DNA of 64,000 nucleotides from positions 3,229,001 to 3,293,000 of the forward strand of contig NC_134838.1 in assembly GCF_965363235.1 (NCBI RefSeq), written 5' to 3'. Of this stretch, positions 11,911 to 21,928 are shown piece by piece. The notes under the pieces are model-generated. The model was not told the origin of the DNA. It saw only the letters and a program-made list of their open reading frames with translations, and did no database searches. The position numbers and the translations under genes are program-made. Each line of letters opens with the position of its first letter. Within the stretch, counting starts at the first letter, position 1. This DNA comes from Mytilus galloprovincialis. Its lineage: Eukaryota > Mollusca > Bivalvia > Mytilida > Mytilidae.

Positions 11911-12129
11911 AGTTATCTTTCTTTGTCCAGAATAGTAGTTGAATCAACTTAAATCATTGTTTTATACAATATACAATGTATATTCACTTTTACTACCAAC
12001 TGATAAATTAAAAAAATCTTTACCATTCAGTGATAACAAGCACTATTTTTACATTTTTAATATTTACTCCATTAGTAATTTGAATTGAGATCAGTTCTGG
12101 AATAAGGGAAAGGGGGATGTGAAAAAAAT

Positions 12130-12150
12130 GGGGGGGGGGGGGGGGGGGGG
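12130..12150 (+). repeat. G21 homopolymer
   Basis: Twenty-one consecutive G inside family C copy 3. The matching place in copy 4 (12905-12925) is an interrupted G tract. Likely quadruplex-forming and length-unstable. Confidence 0.9.
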
Positions 12151-12869
12151 TCAATTTTTCTCATTTCAGATTTCATAAATAAAAAGAAAAATTTCTTCAA
12201 ACATTTTTTTGAGAGGATTAATATTCAACAGCAAAGTGAATTGCTCAAAGGCAAAAAACAAATTTTAAGTGTATTAGACCACACTCATTCTGTGTCAACT
12301 ATTTAATCACAATCCAAATTTAGAGCTGAATCCAGCTTGAATGTTGTGTCCATACTTGCCCCAATCGTTCAGGGTTCAACCTCTGCGGTCGTATAAAGCT
12401 GCGCCCTGCAGAGCATATGGTTTTTCTAATACTATATGCAATAGGTCAACTATATTTGGTGTATGGAAATATTTTATAATCTATATATCAGTCGCACAGG
12501 TTTTATTTGACCTTGACCTCATTTTCACGGTTCATTGCTCAGTGTTAAGTTTTTGTGTTTTGGTCTGTTTTCTTAAACTATCAGCAATAGATCAGCTGTA
12601 TTTGTTGTATGGAAGGATTATTAGGTGCACATGCCTGCCTGGCATGGCTCATCTAACCTTGACCTATTTTTCAAGGTTCATTGGTCAATGTTTAGTTTTC
12701 TTGGTCAATGTTAAGTTTATGTGACAGTTGTAATAAAGTTTTATATTTAGGACTATCAACATAATATCAATGATAAAGTAAAGAAGGCGAGACATTTCAG
12801 CGTGTGCACTCTTGTCCTATTGATGGTCTGGTTTTCTCCGGGCACTCGGGCTTCCTCCGCCAATAAAAA

Positions 12870-13214
12870 CTAAAAGCAGGGAAGGGGAGGTAATGTGTGG
12901 TTTTGGGGGGGTGGGGGGGTAGGGGTGTAAAATTTTTCTAATTTCAGATTTCAGAAATTAAAAAGAGTTTTTTTACAAATATTTTTTTTAGGGGATTAAT
13001 ATTCAACAGCATAGTGTATTGCTCAATAGCAAAAAAAAAATTAAGTTCATTAGACCACATTCATTCTGTGTCAGAAACCTATGCTGTGTCAACTACTTAA
13101 TCACAATCCAAATTCAGCGCTGTATCAAGCTTGAATGTTGTGTCCATACTTGTCCCAACTGTTCAGGGTTCGACCACTGCGGTCGTATAAAGCTGCGCCC
13201 TGTAGAGCATCTGG
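12870..13214 (+). mobile_element. Helitron-like element family C, copy 4 (3' part)
   Basis: It has the G-rich tract, GGATTAATATTCAACAGCA, ATTAGACCACATTCATTCTG and the 3' end GCGGTCGTATAAAGCTGCGC...CATCTGG followed by TT. The 5' half of the family is absent. Confidence 0.7.
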
Positions 13215-13582
13215 TTACCAATTTTTGTAATATTTTAAAAGCGATTGTAGATATAAAATTTAAACTTTAAAAACAAATATGATCAACAAGAAAAACTGCA
13301 AATAAATGTCCTGGCTGAAATCGTCATATTATAATAGGCCGAGAGAAACGTTTGAAAGCAGAAATGGTCAGCAAGACAAGATGTACAAACAAGTCTTATG
13401 GCCGAAATGTTCAGTCGATTCTTAATTAAATTTATTAAACGACACAAGATCTATTTATATTAAACTTGTCTTTCACGTGACATTTTAGGGGATGAAGGTT
13501 GCATGTAATCAAATGCAATCGAAACGAGTATTTACTGAGTTTGGTCATAAATAGTGATTCATAACAGTACTAGAAAAAATAT
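13215..13582. other. Intergenic, nothing recognised
   Basis: No gene or repeat family seen. Confidence 0.45.
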
Positions 13583-14172
13583 AAAAAAAGAAGATATGGT
13601 ATGATTGCCAATGAGACAACTATCCACAAAAGACCAAAATGACACAGACATTAACAACTATAGGTCACCGTACGGCCTTCAACAATGAGCAAAGCCCATA
13701 CCGCATAGTCAGCTATAAAAGGCCCCAATAAGACAATGTAAAACAATTCAAACGAGAAAACTAACGGCCTTATTTCTGTAAAAAAAAAATGAACGAAAAA
13801 CAAATATGTAACACATAAACAAACGACAACCACTAAATTACAGGCTCCTGGCTTGGGACAGGCACATATATAAATAATGTGGCGGGGTTAAACATGTTAG
13901 CGGGATCCCAACCCTCCCCCTAACCTGGGACAGTGGTATAACAGTACAACATAAGAACGAACTATAAAAATCAGTTGAAAAAGGCTTAACTCATCAAACG
14001 GACAAACATACAAGTGGACGTGGCCCGGTACTTATACATCCCGACACAAAAAGACACAATGAACAGATCTGAGAGTACTCGCAGTTATCTGACAGCTAGT
14101 TCAAAGCCACTAACAACTAATAAAAAAATCATGCAACTAAGACTAAACTATCAATCCGTACACATCCAAAAG
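13583..14172 (-). repeat. Dispersed repeat family A, copy 4, longest copy
   Basis: Its reverse complement carries the blocks of copies 1-3 (TGTCTCATTGGCAATCAT, AGGCCGTACGGTGACC, AGCTGACTATGCGG) and continues into a middle module with GGGTTAAACATGTTAGCGGG and CAACCCTCCCCCTAACC. That middle module is shared with family B at 24960-25040. No intact open frame; class unknown. Confidence 0.7.
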
Positions 14173-14347
14173 TCTGTTATAAAGGGCGCAATTGGTGCCC
14201 ATTGTATTACATTCAATCTGTCGATAAACTTTTCTGTCGAAACGTACATAAATCCATGTATCAGTAAAATACGAAAAATAAAATATGTAGTTAAAAAAAA
14301 TTGCCCTGGATTCTGTCTTGACCATAAGTAATATAAGCTTCTACATA

Positions 14348-15219
14348 CAGGACAAGGTACGATAAGGCCCGTTTTTTGCTCCCCTATTTTCTTATTTTCA
14401 AATTTTGTTTTGGAAAGCTACTTATCACGTTAAAATATTCCCTTAGGTTTGAAGTTTGTTTGAATGAACTTCAAAACCACTAATTTTAAAAAATGGGTGA
14501 GATTAGGGAGTTAAAAGATCATCAAAAACGCCAAAAGCAGGAAAAAATACGAATTTTGGCCATTGTTTCTCAACATTTTTAAAATAGCGTGCGCCTACGT
14601 ACGGGGCGCCGAATGGGACAGTACCGACTCTTGTGATTTTGTACTCGAAATTCAATTTTGTACGGACAAAAGTGAGTTTTGTTCAACAAAAATGAGTTCA
14701 GTTTAACAAAATTTGTAGCATACTACAAATTTAAAATTTTGTCATACAAAATTATCTTTCAGTGGACAAAAGTTACTTTTGTCATGACAAAATTCATTTT
14801 TGTAACACAGACTTTACTTTTGTTACCTAATTTGAAAATTGGGCGACAAAAGTCAATTTTGTATGCAAATTTGTTTAGTTTGGATTCTGTGAACTAATTT
14901 GCGTACAAAATCGACTTTTGTGAGACAAAATTGACTTTTGTGAGACAAAATTGACTTTTTTAGTACTTAAAAACTAAAAATTCGTTGTCCGGAACACCTG
15001 CAAAGTGAACAATAATAACAATTTTTGAATAATAACAGAAAGTTAACCACCCTCACCTCATTCAATTGCTGAAATTAGTGGTTTTGAAGTTCATCCAAAC
15101 AAACGTCAAACCTCAGGGAATATTTTAACGTTATAAGTAACTTTCCAAAACAGAATTTGATAAATGAGAAAATAGGGGGGGGGGGGGGCAAAAACAGGCC
15201 TTACCATACCTTGTCCTTT
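14348..15219. mobile_element. Long-TIR non-autonomous DNA element, 872 bp
   Basis: Roughly 150-bp imperfect inverted repeats: left 14348 onward with GGACAAGGTACGATAAGGCC, GGAAAGCTACTTAT and GAACTTCAAAACCACTAATT; right 15070-15219 as the complement. CATA flanks both sides, a possible 4-bp duplication. The right arm has a G14 run (15175-15188) matching a shorter run in the left arm. The interior is an array of short palindromes. No transposase. Confidence 0.75.
14660..14960. repeat. Array of short ACAAAA...TTTTGT palindromes
   Basis: More than ten degenerate units of the form ACAAAA(G/T)T-N-A-TTTTGT, at irregular spacing of about 20-35 bp, in the core of the long-TIR element. GACAAAATTGACTTTTGTGA is repeated in direct tandem near the right edge. 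Confidence 0.75.
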
Positions 15220-15394
15220 CATAAAACTCATGAAAACTTTAACCACAAACTGCACCTACATGTTGACGACGCCGGAATCTAGGAGAGCTGTATCGCTATG
15301 GCGACGTAAATGTCACAGGCTCGCAAAAACGAATTTTTTTTTGATTGAGTTAAGTCTGCCAATTGATATTTTATCGTATGTTTTTCTATGTTGT

Positions 15395-15757
15395 GATGTT
15401 ATGCTATTGTTTCAGAGAAAGGGAGAAGGTTTGGATCCATTAAAACGTTTAATCCCGCTGCAAATGTTTGCACCTGTCCTAAGTCAGGAATCTGATGTAC
15501 AGTAGTTGTCGTTTGTTTATGTAATATATACGTGTTTCTCGTTTCTCGTTTTGTTTATATAGATTAGACCGTTGGTTTTCCCGTTTGAATGGTTTTATAC
15601 TAGTAATTTTGGGGCCCTTTATAGCTTGTTGTTCGGTGTGAGCCAAGGCTCCGTGTTGAAGGCCGTACTTTAACCTATAATGGTTTACTTTTTAAATTGT
15701 TATTTGGATGGAGAATTGTCTCATTGGCACTCACACCACATCTTCCTTTATCTATTA
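15395..15757 (+). repeat. Dispersed repeat family A, copy 2
   Basis: It shares GTTTGCACCTGTCC, GAATCTGATGTACAGTAGTT, TTCTCGTTTCTCGTTTT and GGCCGTACTTTAACC with copy 3 at 30356. It lies in opposite orientation to copy 4, with the long-TIR element between the two. Confidence 0.8.
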
Positions 15758-15983
15758 TATCCACGAACTGCCCTTACAAAGCAGGAGGTGTGGGCTTTGT
15801 CTTTTTTTTTTTAAATATTTTAATCTACATTTGCTCTACTGTTCCTTTCAAGTTGTGGGTCTTAAGATTTCCTAGACGTCACATGTAGCGCTTCTGTGTG
15901 ACATTTTGTTGGGCCCATGGTAAAAGTTGGATTGTTAGAATCCTGCTTCCTGATTGTGGGACATGTTTATGAGTACAAGTTTT
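15758..15983. other. Intergenic, nothing recognised
   Basis: No gene or repeat family seen before the family D copy. Confidence 0.4.
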
Positions 15984-16759
15984 AGCTCACCTTTGTGGGC
16001 CATGTGATATGTTGCCACCACTTGGCGGCCGTCGTCTGTCGTTTTTCCCCGATGATTTCCACGGTGGGTATGGTTGTCCTGCGAGAGAACGTTCTGTGCT
16101 GGTGATTCGGTCCTGACGGGTGCTGGTGATCAATGAAAAAATGTAAACAAAGACGAAAATGATGATTTTTGACGTTTTCACTCATAAAAAATTGAAGAAA
16201 ACAGTTGAGATTTTTCAATTTTGTTTCTTATGGGTTCATATGTAAACCATTAAAAAGTTGACCCTCTAAACTGTTTCAGTAAGCGTAACACAAAAATGCT
16301 CATTTTCAGAAAATCAAGAACTGAAAAAATAAAACAAAAATGCTCATAGAGTCCGCTTTCTATACCGCAATCCACACGACAAAACTATTTTGTGAAAAAA
16401 CATTGCAATTTATTAAAATTTAGCATTTTCTCAATTTATTCATGTCCTGATACTGTGCTGGTGGGTCCTGTCATTGTGCTGGTGGGTCCTGATACGGTGC
16501 TGGTGATTTTGGATAAGAAGTTGGTCATATTTGAAACAAATGTTAAAAAATCAATAAAATTGGGCAGATAATTGTTGTCAATAGGATCTATGACTCCTAT
16601 TTTAGCTCTTGTGCATCCATTTGACTGTTTAATATGTGTTTTCAAATGATCGTAACTTGTATTACATAATCACATAAAAGGGCAACATCTTCCGTCCAAT
16701 ATCAGATAACAAGATATAGTATCTAAAATAAGAATAGTTTTATCAAGATATTAAATGGC

Positions 16760-16997
16760 CCTTACATTGATGCTTCAACAATGATCAAAGCCCATGCCGC
16801 ATAGACATGTTTGTTAGCGCTCCGCATACCCCTCCCCACTTCCACCCAATCAACCCTCCTCATTTCCTCCTTCATTGTTACAGTGGTGTACCAACACAAC
16901 AATTTATCACATAAAATAATAACACAAAGACACACATTATTGAACAACGAATGCTCGCAGGTACTGAAAGCTAGTTCAAAGCCGCATTTTCAACTAA
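16760..16997 (-). repeat. Dispersed repeat family A, diverged copy
   Basis: CTTCAACAATGATCAAAGCC, CATGCCGCATAGAC and GCTAGTTCAAAGCC match blocks of copy 4 (13583-14172), with internal losses. It lies inside the 5.4-kb element. Confidence 0.6.
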
Positions 16998-17311
16998 TAG
17001 ATAAATCGTGTTCTCATATACAAAAATCCCAATCGTGTCGATTAAAAAAGTCTCAAAACTTAAGTTCACATTTTAATGTTTGATGAAGCAGAACTTTAAA
17101 AGTGTGCAGTGAATCTTGTGCTCACAACAGTTGTTGTCATTATTATGTTTACATCAGACTTATAAAGGAATTAAGAAGGTACCAAGAAATATTTTACAGT
17201 TCAATTTAATGATCATGAATGGAAGGAAATGGTACGGAAGTTTACATAGGACAAAAAGAAATTGATAGTATTTTTTGGCGAAAGACTTAAACGCTTCTTT
17301 GTATTATATAG

Positions 17312-18976
17312 TACAGCTCTTCTATAAAAGCATGCAAAAAAAACTTTGATTGACCAGGGCCGTAACTACATTGAGGCTAATGAGGCAAATGCCTCATGAT
17401 GGAAATTTCAAAAAAAAACAAACAAACAAAAAAACTGAAACAAAAGATTGTCTTCATATCAAATTGTTTTCACGGAGTGTCTCTTGCAAGAAGCAAGTTC
17501 TCTTCAATAGCTGATGTCGCCCCTGCATGTTTTTTGTGATCCATGTTTCTATTTTACTTTTGGTTTTCAGAGTTGATGGTCTATTGTTTGTACTTTTGTG
17601 TCCCGGGTTTGTCTTTTGTTCATTTAATGTCTTACTTTATGACTATAGTCTGAATGTTGATTTTCATTTGTAAACGTGTGCAATGTTGCATGTCCACCGA
17701 TGTCCAGACATTGTGCGAGAAAATATTTTAAGAATATGCGATGCTACTGGACACAGAAAAAAATGGTCGTTTCACTGATGTTTCTTAGTATTGATTGTAA
17801 AATTGGTTATTTTCTCTGAATCGTTTAAATCACTCGAAACTAGGCGAGACATGCACAGAAGTGATAGATATATGTATAAACATAGAAATTGAATATTTTA
17901 ATCAAAAACAAAAATAAAAAAATATCTGTATCATATACCCAAGCGCCTGTGGATAAAACTAGATAGCTGACATGGTTTAGATTAAAGTAAGACCATCAAT
18001 TTCCCGGTATCAAATCATTTGAAAAAAAAACAACAATGTATTGCCATATGACCTTTTACATTGAAGGGTTAAACTTGCATAAAGTCGTGTTCAGACCCTT
18101 TAACAGAAAGTAAAGGAATATGGAGTAAAACGTGCACCGGACCTAATCACACACAAAGTCAATGCATAGAAAAAATACAAATAATCAATGGCCAAAGTTT
18201 TTATTCCTGTTCTTCATCTTGATAGTTGCTGGAGGGTCTTCAATAATAAAAGAATCATTAATACCGTTAGACATGGTCAAGATGGTCCCTAGTGTCGACT
18301 TAAGCAGTACAAGTGCTTAAAGTATTATACTGTACTGTCACTATATTTTAATCTAGTCATAAAAAAAAATCACCAAAGTCAGCACAGTTACAAGACGAAC
18401 AGACAGACAGATCTGGTATTAATGATTATGAGAATTACGATTTTTGCTTTATCTTACATATCGGTCGTTTAATGTTGTCCCTTTAACCTAAAAGTTTTAA
18501 ATTGCAATGAATCTATGGATTTGCTTTGAGACCAGAATATTGTCGAAAAAATAGCTAAAGATTATTTGCTTTTCAATGTAAGGAGAAGTCCTGGAAAGGC
18601 TCAGAATTCAGGATTTTGCATTATTTTTCTCAGAGCTTCTGGGGCCCTTGAGCCCCCTCGTCAAAAAAAATTCGCCTCGCTACGCTCGCCGAATATACTT
18701 TGCCTCACTATTAAAAGTGGCTAGTTACGGCCCTGTTGACTTGCTTGCTATGTTTGCTTGGATGTTTTCAAACAATAGGTAGGCGGAGTTTCAATACATA
18801 CTGGGATTTGATTGGACAAACACAAACTGACAGGAATTGAAGTTAATGTTTATTGTCCAAACAAATTCTAGTATATAGTAAACAGACTACTTACCTGTCG
18901 TTTACAAACATCCAAACAATCATAGCAAGCAAATTGATCAATGGTTTGCTTTGCATATATTTATAGAAGAGCTGTA
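17312..18976. mobile_element. Tc1/mariner-type MITE (family M2), split by a hAT-like insertion
   Basis: The ends TACAGCTCTTCTATAAA and TTTATAGAAGAGCTGTA are inverted, with TA at each border. A second inverted block, TTGCTTGCTATG...TTTGGATGTTT, lies further in. Without the 1381-bp insertion and one copy of its duplication the MITE is about 279 bp. No coding capacity. Confidence 0.8.
17355..18735. mobile_element. hAT-like non-autonomous element, 1381 bp
   Basis: Perfect 14-bp TIRs CAGGGCCGTAACTA / TAGTTACGGCCCTG are flanked by TTGAC on both sides (17350-17354 and 18736-18740). Removing it restores a continuous M2 MITE. hAT elements commonly start CAGGG; their duplication is usually 8 bp, with 5-8 reported, so the 5-bp duplication makes the family likely but not certain. 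No transposase frame. Confidence 0.75.
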
Positions 18977-19691
18977 AATTCTAAAAAAAAAATTCTTGTT
19001 GTCGTAGATGGTTAAATCCTCAACAAAATCTCAATAACTTTGTTGGAACGAATAAAGGTTTTAAATCAAATTTTCGTGGACTTTTTAGCTTCCACCCTGA
19101 CGAGGCATGTTAGCTGTTCGTATGCTCTTGCACCTGACGCACGGAAACTTTCACATTTCCATCTTCTTTTCTGAAATATTTTACCCAGCTCATACTTGAC
19201 AGGATTGTTATCCTAGTAAAAGGTGTAACCAATGAATTTAACAGAAGTTAAAAATTCCACAATACTATATAATTCATTTTATGTGTCAATTTGTTTGAAA
19301 AAAAAATCGAAAAGAAGAGAGTTTTTTTAATGTCATGATTATCTGTCGCTTTCTAGATCTATGCTTACTAGCATTTATTTCAGATGACATGTACTCCTCA
19401 CTCTGGTGACCCTGCTGCCTTTCATAGCTTTATCCGTGTACATATATTAATAGATAAACAAAAGGCTGCAACTGGTATTTTTGTATTTAAAATGATTCGT
19501 TGTAACGAGAATATTTGTGGTGAATGGAAACTGTGAGGGTCAAAATCTTATTAAATTGCTTATAAATGTTGCTGGACCCAGTTTCGTTATCTGATCTGAA
19601 TTTTCTGAAATGTGCAAGGTAGATAGACATTGGCCTTTTGATTTTTTTTTACTCGGTAAGTTTTGCCCTAATTGGTTGAACTTTTTCAATA
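18977..19691. other. Interior of the 5.4-kb element, nothing recognised
   Basis: No conserved protein frame or repeat seen. Confidence 0.45.
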
Positions 19692-19960
19692 TTAAAGCCG
19701 ATTTTAATGAGTGTGTAGACAAATGGAATATCCTTGGTTATCTTGCTTGCAGAACAGAAAAGACATTGTTATGTTATGTAAACTACCCTACTTTAAGAGT
19801 AGACTAGTCCGACAAATGACACATCTTTCTGTCTGTAGGACCAGGCTACTTCGAAAGGAGGGTAGTATACCTTACCTAACAATGACTTCACGGTTTAGCT
19901 AACAAGCAAGCTAACCAAAGATATAACCCCTGCCTACATACTCAATGGAATCGGCTGTAA
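19692..19960. mobile_element. Palindromic MITE (family M1), copy 2
   Basis: It shares AGCCGATT...GAGTGTGTAG, GACTAGTCCGACA, GGCTACTTCGAAAGG and AGCTAACAAGCAAGCTAACC with copy 1 at 5931-6201. The right end AATCGGCTGTAA is intact; the left end is slightly altered. Inserted in the 5.4-kb element. Confidence 0.75.
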
Positions 19961-21186
19961 CTAAAAACTCGAATACATTTTAACAGACAGTGGTCATGTT
20001 TGTTAATGAATATTGTTTTTCCTAGATTCACTCTTGAAAAATCACTTATTAACATTTGGTCAAGTAATTTCAGATTATATCGTTTTGTAATTGCGGACGC
20101 CAAGACAATACATGAACCTCACACGACCCCTCGACACAGGTGAGCTTATATATGATCTTATAGCTATTCGGGTTGATAACCAGTTGAAATTAAGCCAGTT
20201 TTGTGTGTGTGTAGATTTGTATTGTTTTAAACTGTTATGACCTTTTAAAGTTAAATGTAGGTGTTTAATCTAAGAAATTCTTTTTTAAACTTATATACTT
20301 GTTTTATACTCAATTGGTAGTATGAAGCTACGAGGTATTTTAATTTTTGAAATTGACATATTCTAGTCTGCCCTTTCATTGAATAGTGATTTGTTTTAGT
20401 GATCTATCGAACTTTCGAAAAAAAATACCTGATAACCGTTCAAACAAAAAAATTATGATGAAAAAATCTTACAGATACAGCAAGTGGTTCGTAATAGCTA
20501 TAAGATACATTTTTCTTTTAAAATACAACTTTTAAATCTTACGGGAAACTATTCCAAGCTTAAAACTTTCACTGTAACCTCGCTCTAACTTATCCCCCAT
20601 CCCCCCAAAAAAAACCAAACAAACAAACCCGCAATACTATTGTCAGCACTAAATTGTTCACAAACAAATGTGTTTTAAGCTGCTAAAGACATATGATTCA
20701 AACGCTCAGAAAGTCTTTTGTTCTATATTTTTGCTCTCCATTTTTATGCAAAACCTTTTACATTTTTATTTTATGGGTTATTGTTGAAGGTCGTACGATG
20801 ACGTATGGTTGTTAACACATACTTCCTTTGGTTTCTTACGGAAAGTCCATTGACAACAAACATACCACATCATCTACTTTATATAAGTATTGTATAAATT
20901 ACAACGTATTTTGGTGATCTTGCAAAATGATCGTAATCCCGAAAATCGTAAACATATTTTCTTATCTTAAAAGGGGGCAAGAAGGGTTCAATTAACAGGC
21001 CAATAAATAAGATTACAGTTAATTTAAAAAAAAATAAAAAAAAATAGGGGTATTTTTTCTCTCATAATAACAGTAAACAGATTAACAACAATGTCAATTT
21101 CAAGAAAGCAGACAACAGTTAATTAGTCAATAACAGTACAGCATCAATGATCTTGAATACATGCCACTTTTAACTAAAATATAAAG
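19961..21186. other. Interior of the 5.4-kb element, nothing recognised
   Basis: AT-rich, no open frame of interest. TTGAAGGTCGTACGATGACG at about 20785 faintly recalls family A. Confidence 0.45.
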
Positions 21187-21928
21187 GCACAGAACCAGGA
21201 CATAGGAGCACAGAACCAGGACCGTTTTTCTTATCACCAGCACAGCGTCAGGACAATTCCGTTTAACGATATTGCACGACTTTTGCAATATAATATTGTT
21301 GTAATATACTTTGCATGGTACTTATGACGCATCAGAGAAAAATTAAGCAACAAAACTGTCGTTTTATTGCTGTTCTGATACAATGTAAACAAACCCACCA
21401 GCACAGAATCAGGACCCACCAGCACCTGACAGGACCAAATCACCAGCACAGAACGTTCTCTCGCAGGACAACCATACCCACCGTGATTTCACATGTTAAC
21501 AGTCATGGCCGACATGGCTTAAAATAGAACATAGGAGGTAAAATCCAACTTTGTGGCTTATATCTTGAAAAAAACACTATTAGATATAAAAAAAAATCTG
21601 ACAGGGGCAAATATTTCAGTATAATAAGATCTATCTTCAGTGTTAACTGTCAGACGACTTCTCATAGGAGTTGTTGCCGTTAAATAACGAATTTTATGAA
21701 ATAAAAGTCGTATTTTATTATTATTTTGAAAACTATGCAGAAACTTAACATAGTGAAAATGATCAGCAACATCTACAACATATATAGAATTAAGGTATGT
21801 AGTAGTGTTGTCAACTAGACAACTCTCTTAAAAACTGAATGGCATAAAAGGTAACAATAACCAAGAAATGACCAATGTAAAACAATTCAGAATAGACAAA
21901 TGCCTGTCTATATACGAAACAATAAACA

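Larger units (their letters stand above)
10960..12420 (+). mobile_element. Helitron-like element family C, copy 3
   Basis: The 5' end is ATACAACCGCAAAAATTG and the 3' end GCGGTCGTATAAAGCTGCGC...CATATGG followed by a T run. The interior has GGAAGGTTGGGATT blocks, a 35-bp minisatellite and a G21 tract. It is inserted in a T-rich stretch of family E, whose two halves match across it. No coding capacity. Confidence 0.7.
10107..12814 (+). mobile_element. Dispersed repeat family E with internal degenerate repeats, interrupted
   Basis: The body is a degenerate internal repeat of roughly 150-180 bp, each with TGACCTTGACCTCATTTTCA, GGTTCAGTGG, GCAATAGGTC and GGTGTATGGAA. The probable 3' end is GGCGAGACATTTCAGCGTG near 12805. 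It is split by family C copy 3, after which the internal repeat resumes in phase. Elements with tandem cores of this size are typical of bivalve pearl/Helentron-type non-autonomous elements; the assignment here is inference. The start is uncertain because SINE-like sequence sits at the 5' end. Confidence 0.6.
16060..21485. mobile_element. 5426-bp TIR transposon with CACGGTG ends and a 5-bp target duplication
   Basis: The left end CACGGTGGGTATGGTTGTCC is the exact complement of the right end. The TIRs stay nearly identical for about 65 bp and are flanked by ATTTC on both sides (16055-16059 and 21486-21490). Subterminal repeats of the form GGTCCTGAT-N-CTGTGCTGGTG occur near both ends (16090-16135 and 16440-16505; 21190-21450). 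No transposase is recognisable, so it is non-autonomous or gutted. CAC termini with a 5-bp duplication recall Transib/RAG-like elements; subterminal arrays recall CACTA elements, but those make 2-3-bp duplications. Superfamily unresolved. It carries later insertions at 17312-18976 and 19692-19960. Confidence 0.8.
15984..21790 (+). mobile_element. Helitron-like element family D, copy 2, split by a 5.4-kb element
   Basis: The left part 15984-16059 has AGCTCACCTTTGTGGGCCA and CTTGGCGGCCGTCGTC. The right part, from 21486, has GATGGC-like GGCCGACATGGCTTAAAATA, GAACATAGG and TGGCTTATATC, which match copy 1 at 1800-1860. A segment between those blocks is missing from the copy. The right boundary is degraded. 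Confidence 0.6.

Noticed and set aside
15230-15505. 91-codon frame before family A copy 2
   Set aside because: Its second half is family A repeat sequence; no domain recognised.
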